A DNA stretch of 6,397 nucleotides from Deltaproteobacteria bacterium. Its GTDB lineage: Bacteria > Desulfobacterota > Syntrophorhabdia > Syntrophorhabdales > Syntrophorhabdaceae. Below, in pieces: positions 6,303 through 6,397 of this stretch. Position numbers and translations under genes: made by a program. Location: the NCBI GenBank assembly GCA_003506795.1, contig DNYO01000268.1, positions 1 through 6,397 of the forward strand, read 5' to 3'. The first letter of the stretch is position 1. The number at the start of each line of letters is the position of its first letter. The notes under the pieces were generated by a model. That model saw only the letters and a program-made list of their open reading frames with translations, did not search any database and was not told where the DNA came from.

Positions 6303-6308
6303 TTCACT

Positions 6309-6397
6309 TTGGGTAAGCTCAGCTCAACATTCACACTCGCAGTAATCGTCGCTTCACTGTTGTTTCCACTTTCCGTTCTCTCCCAGTCAACGGACAT
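6309..6397 (+). CDS. Exported protein of unknown function, N-terminus only (partial)
   Basis: Only 29 codons and two bases are inside the window. The predicted start is TTG 6309, chosen because AGGGGG lies 6 nt upstream and because translation from here gives a textbook signal peptide: a short polar start MGKLSST, a hydrophobic core from about residue 8 to 24 (FTLAVIVASLLFPLSVL), then a polar SQSTD stretch near residue 25-29 where cleavage could occur. No Cys suitable for a lipobox is seen before the window ends. An in-frame GTG at 6249 would add 20 residues but lies inside the outer stem and would bury the signal peptide. The mature protein is outside the window, so no function can be proposed; it is likely periplasmic, outer-membrane or secreted. 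Confidence 0.65.
   Translation, partial: MGKLSSTFTLAVIVASLLFPLSVLSQSTD

Noticed and set aside
6225..6310. c-di-GMP (GEMM) or cobalamin riboswitch before the exported-protein gene
   Set aside because: The conserved core strings of these classes, as I recall them, are absent; GGGGAATCAGGTG only loosely resembles part of a cobalamin element.
6197..6397. Minus-strand open frame entering from the right edge
   Set aside because: It runs antisense to the signal peptide gene, its leader and its promoter, and shows no motif. The plus-strand reading has a strong ribosome binding site and a clear signal peptide.

Overview
The window carries seven protein-coding genes, the last one cut by the window edge. 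It looks like a bacterial chromosome of moderate GC (low-to-mid fifties by eye, not counted). The mix suggests a member of the former Deltaproteobacteria (Desulfobacterota or relatives): a gene block for an EF-G, a biotin ligase/repressor and a type III pantothenate kinase, a crotonase of the acyl-CoA metabolism type, and short heptamer-based intergenic repeats. That placement is inference from gene content only. No rRNA, tRNA, CRISPR array, transposase or phage gene was seen.

Left part (1-1285, plus strand): a compact site-2-type membrane metalloprotease without a PDZ domain, then a small DUF2569 membrane protein. The DUF2569 start appears frameshifted: the good ribosome binding site and ATG are in one frame, while the conserved N-terminus and the rest of the protein are in another. 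Between this gene and the convergent operon (1286-1371) lies a cluster of degenerate GGTAATA-like heptamers on both strands, which can fold into a long hairpin.

Centre (1372-5154, minus strand): a tight operon in the order fusA-like EF-G, birA, coaX. birA overlaps the EF-G gene by 8 nt and coaX overlaps birA by 1 nt, so the three are probably co-transcribed and translationally coupled. BirA attaches biotin to acyl-CoA carboxylases and may repress biotin genes. CoaX starts CoA synthesis. EF-G drives ribosome translocation. The EF-G gene lacks a visible Shine-Dalgarno sequence, and a promoter-like pair sits almost on top of its start codon, so a leaderless mRNA is possible.

Right part (5155-6397, plus strand): a divergent crotonase-superfamily gene whose two catalytic glutamate positions are changed. 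Next comes a 208-nt gap holding a short hairpin, a T-run, a promoter-like pair and a well-formed stem-loop leader. Last is the 5' end of a gene for an exported protein, with a TTG start, a strong ribosome binding site and a clear signal peptide.

Most of the window is ordinary housekeeping. The points most worth a second look are the structured leader before the exported protein, the two-strand heptamer cluster, the frameshifted DUF2569 gene, the PDZ-less protease and the altered crotonase active site. No convincing new multi-gene system was found.
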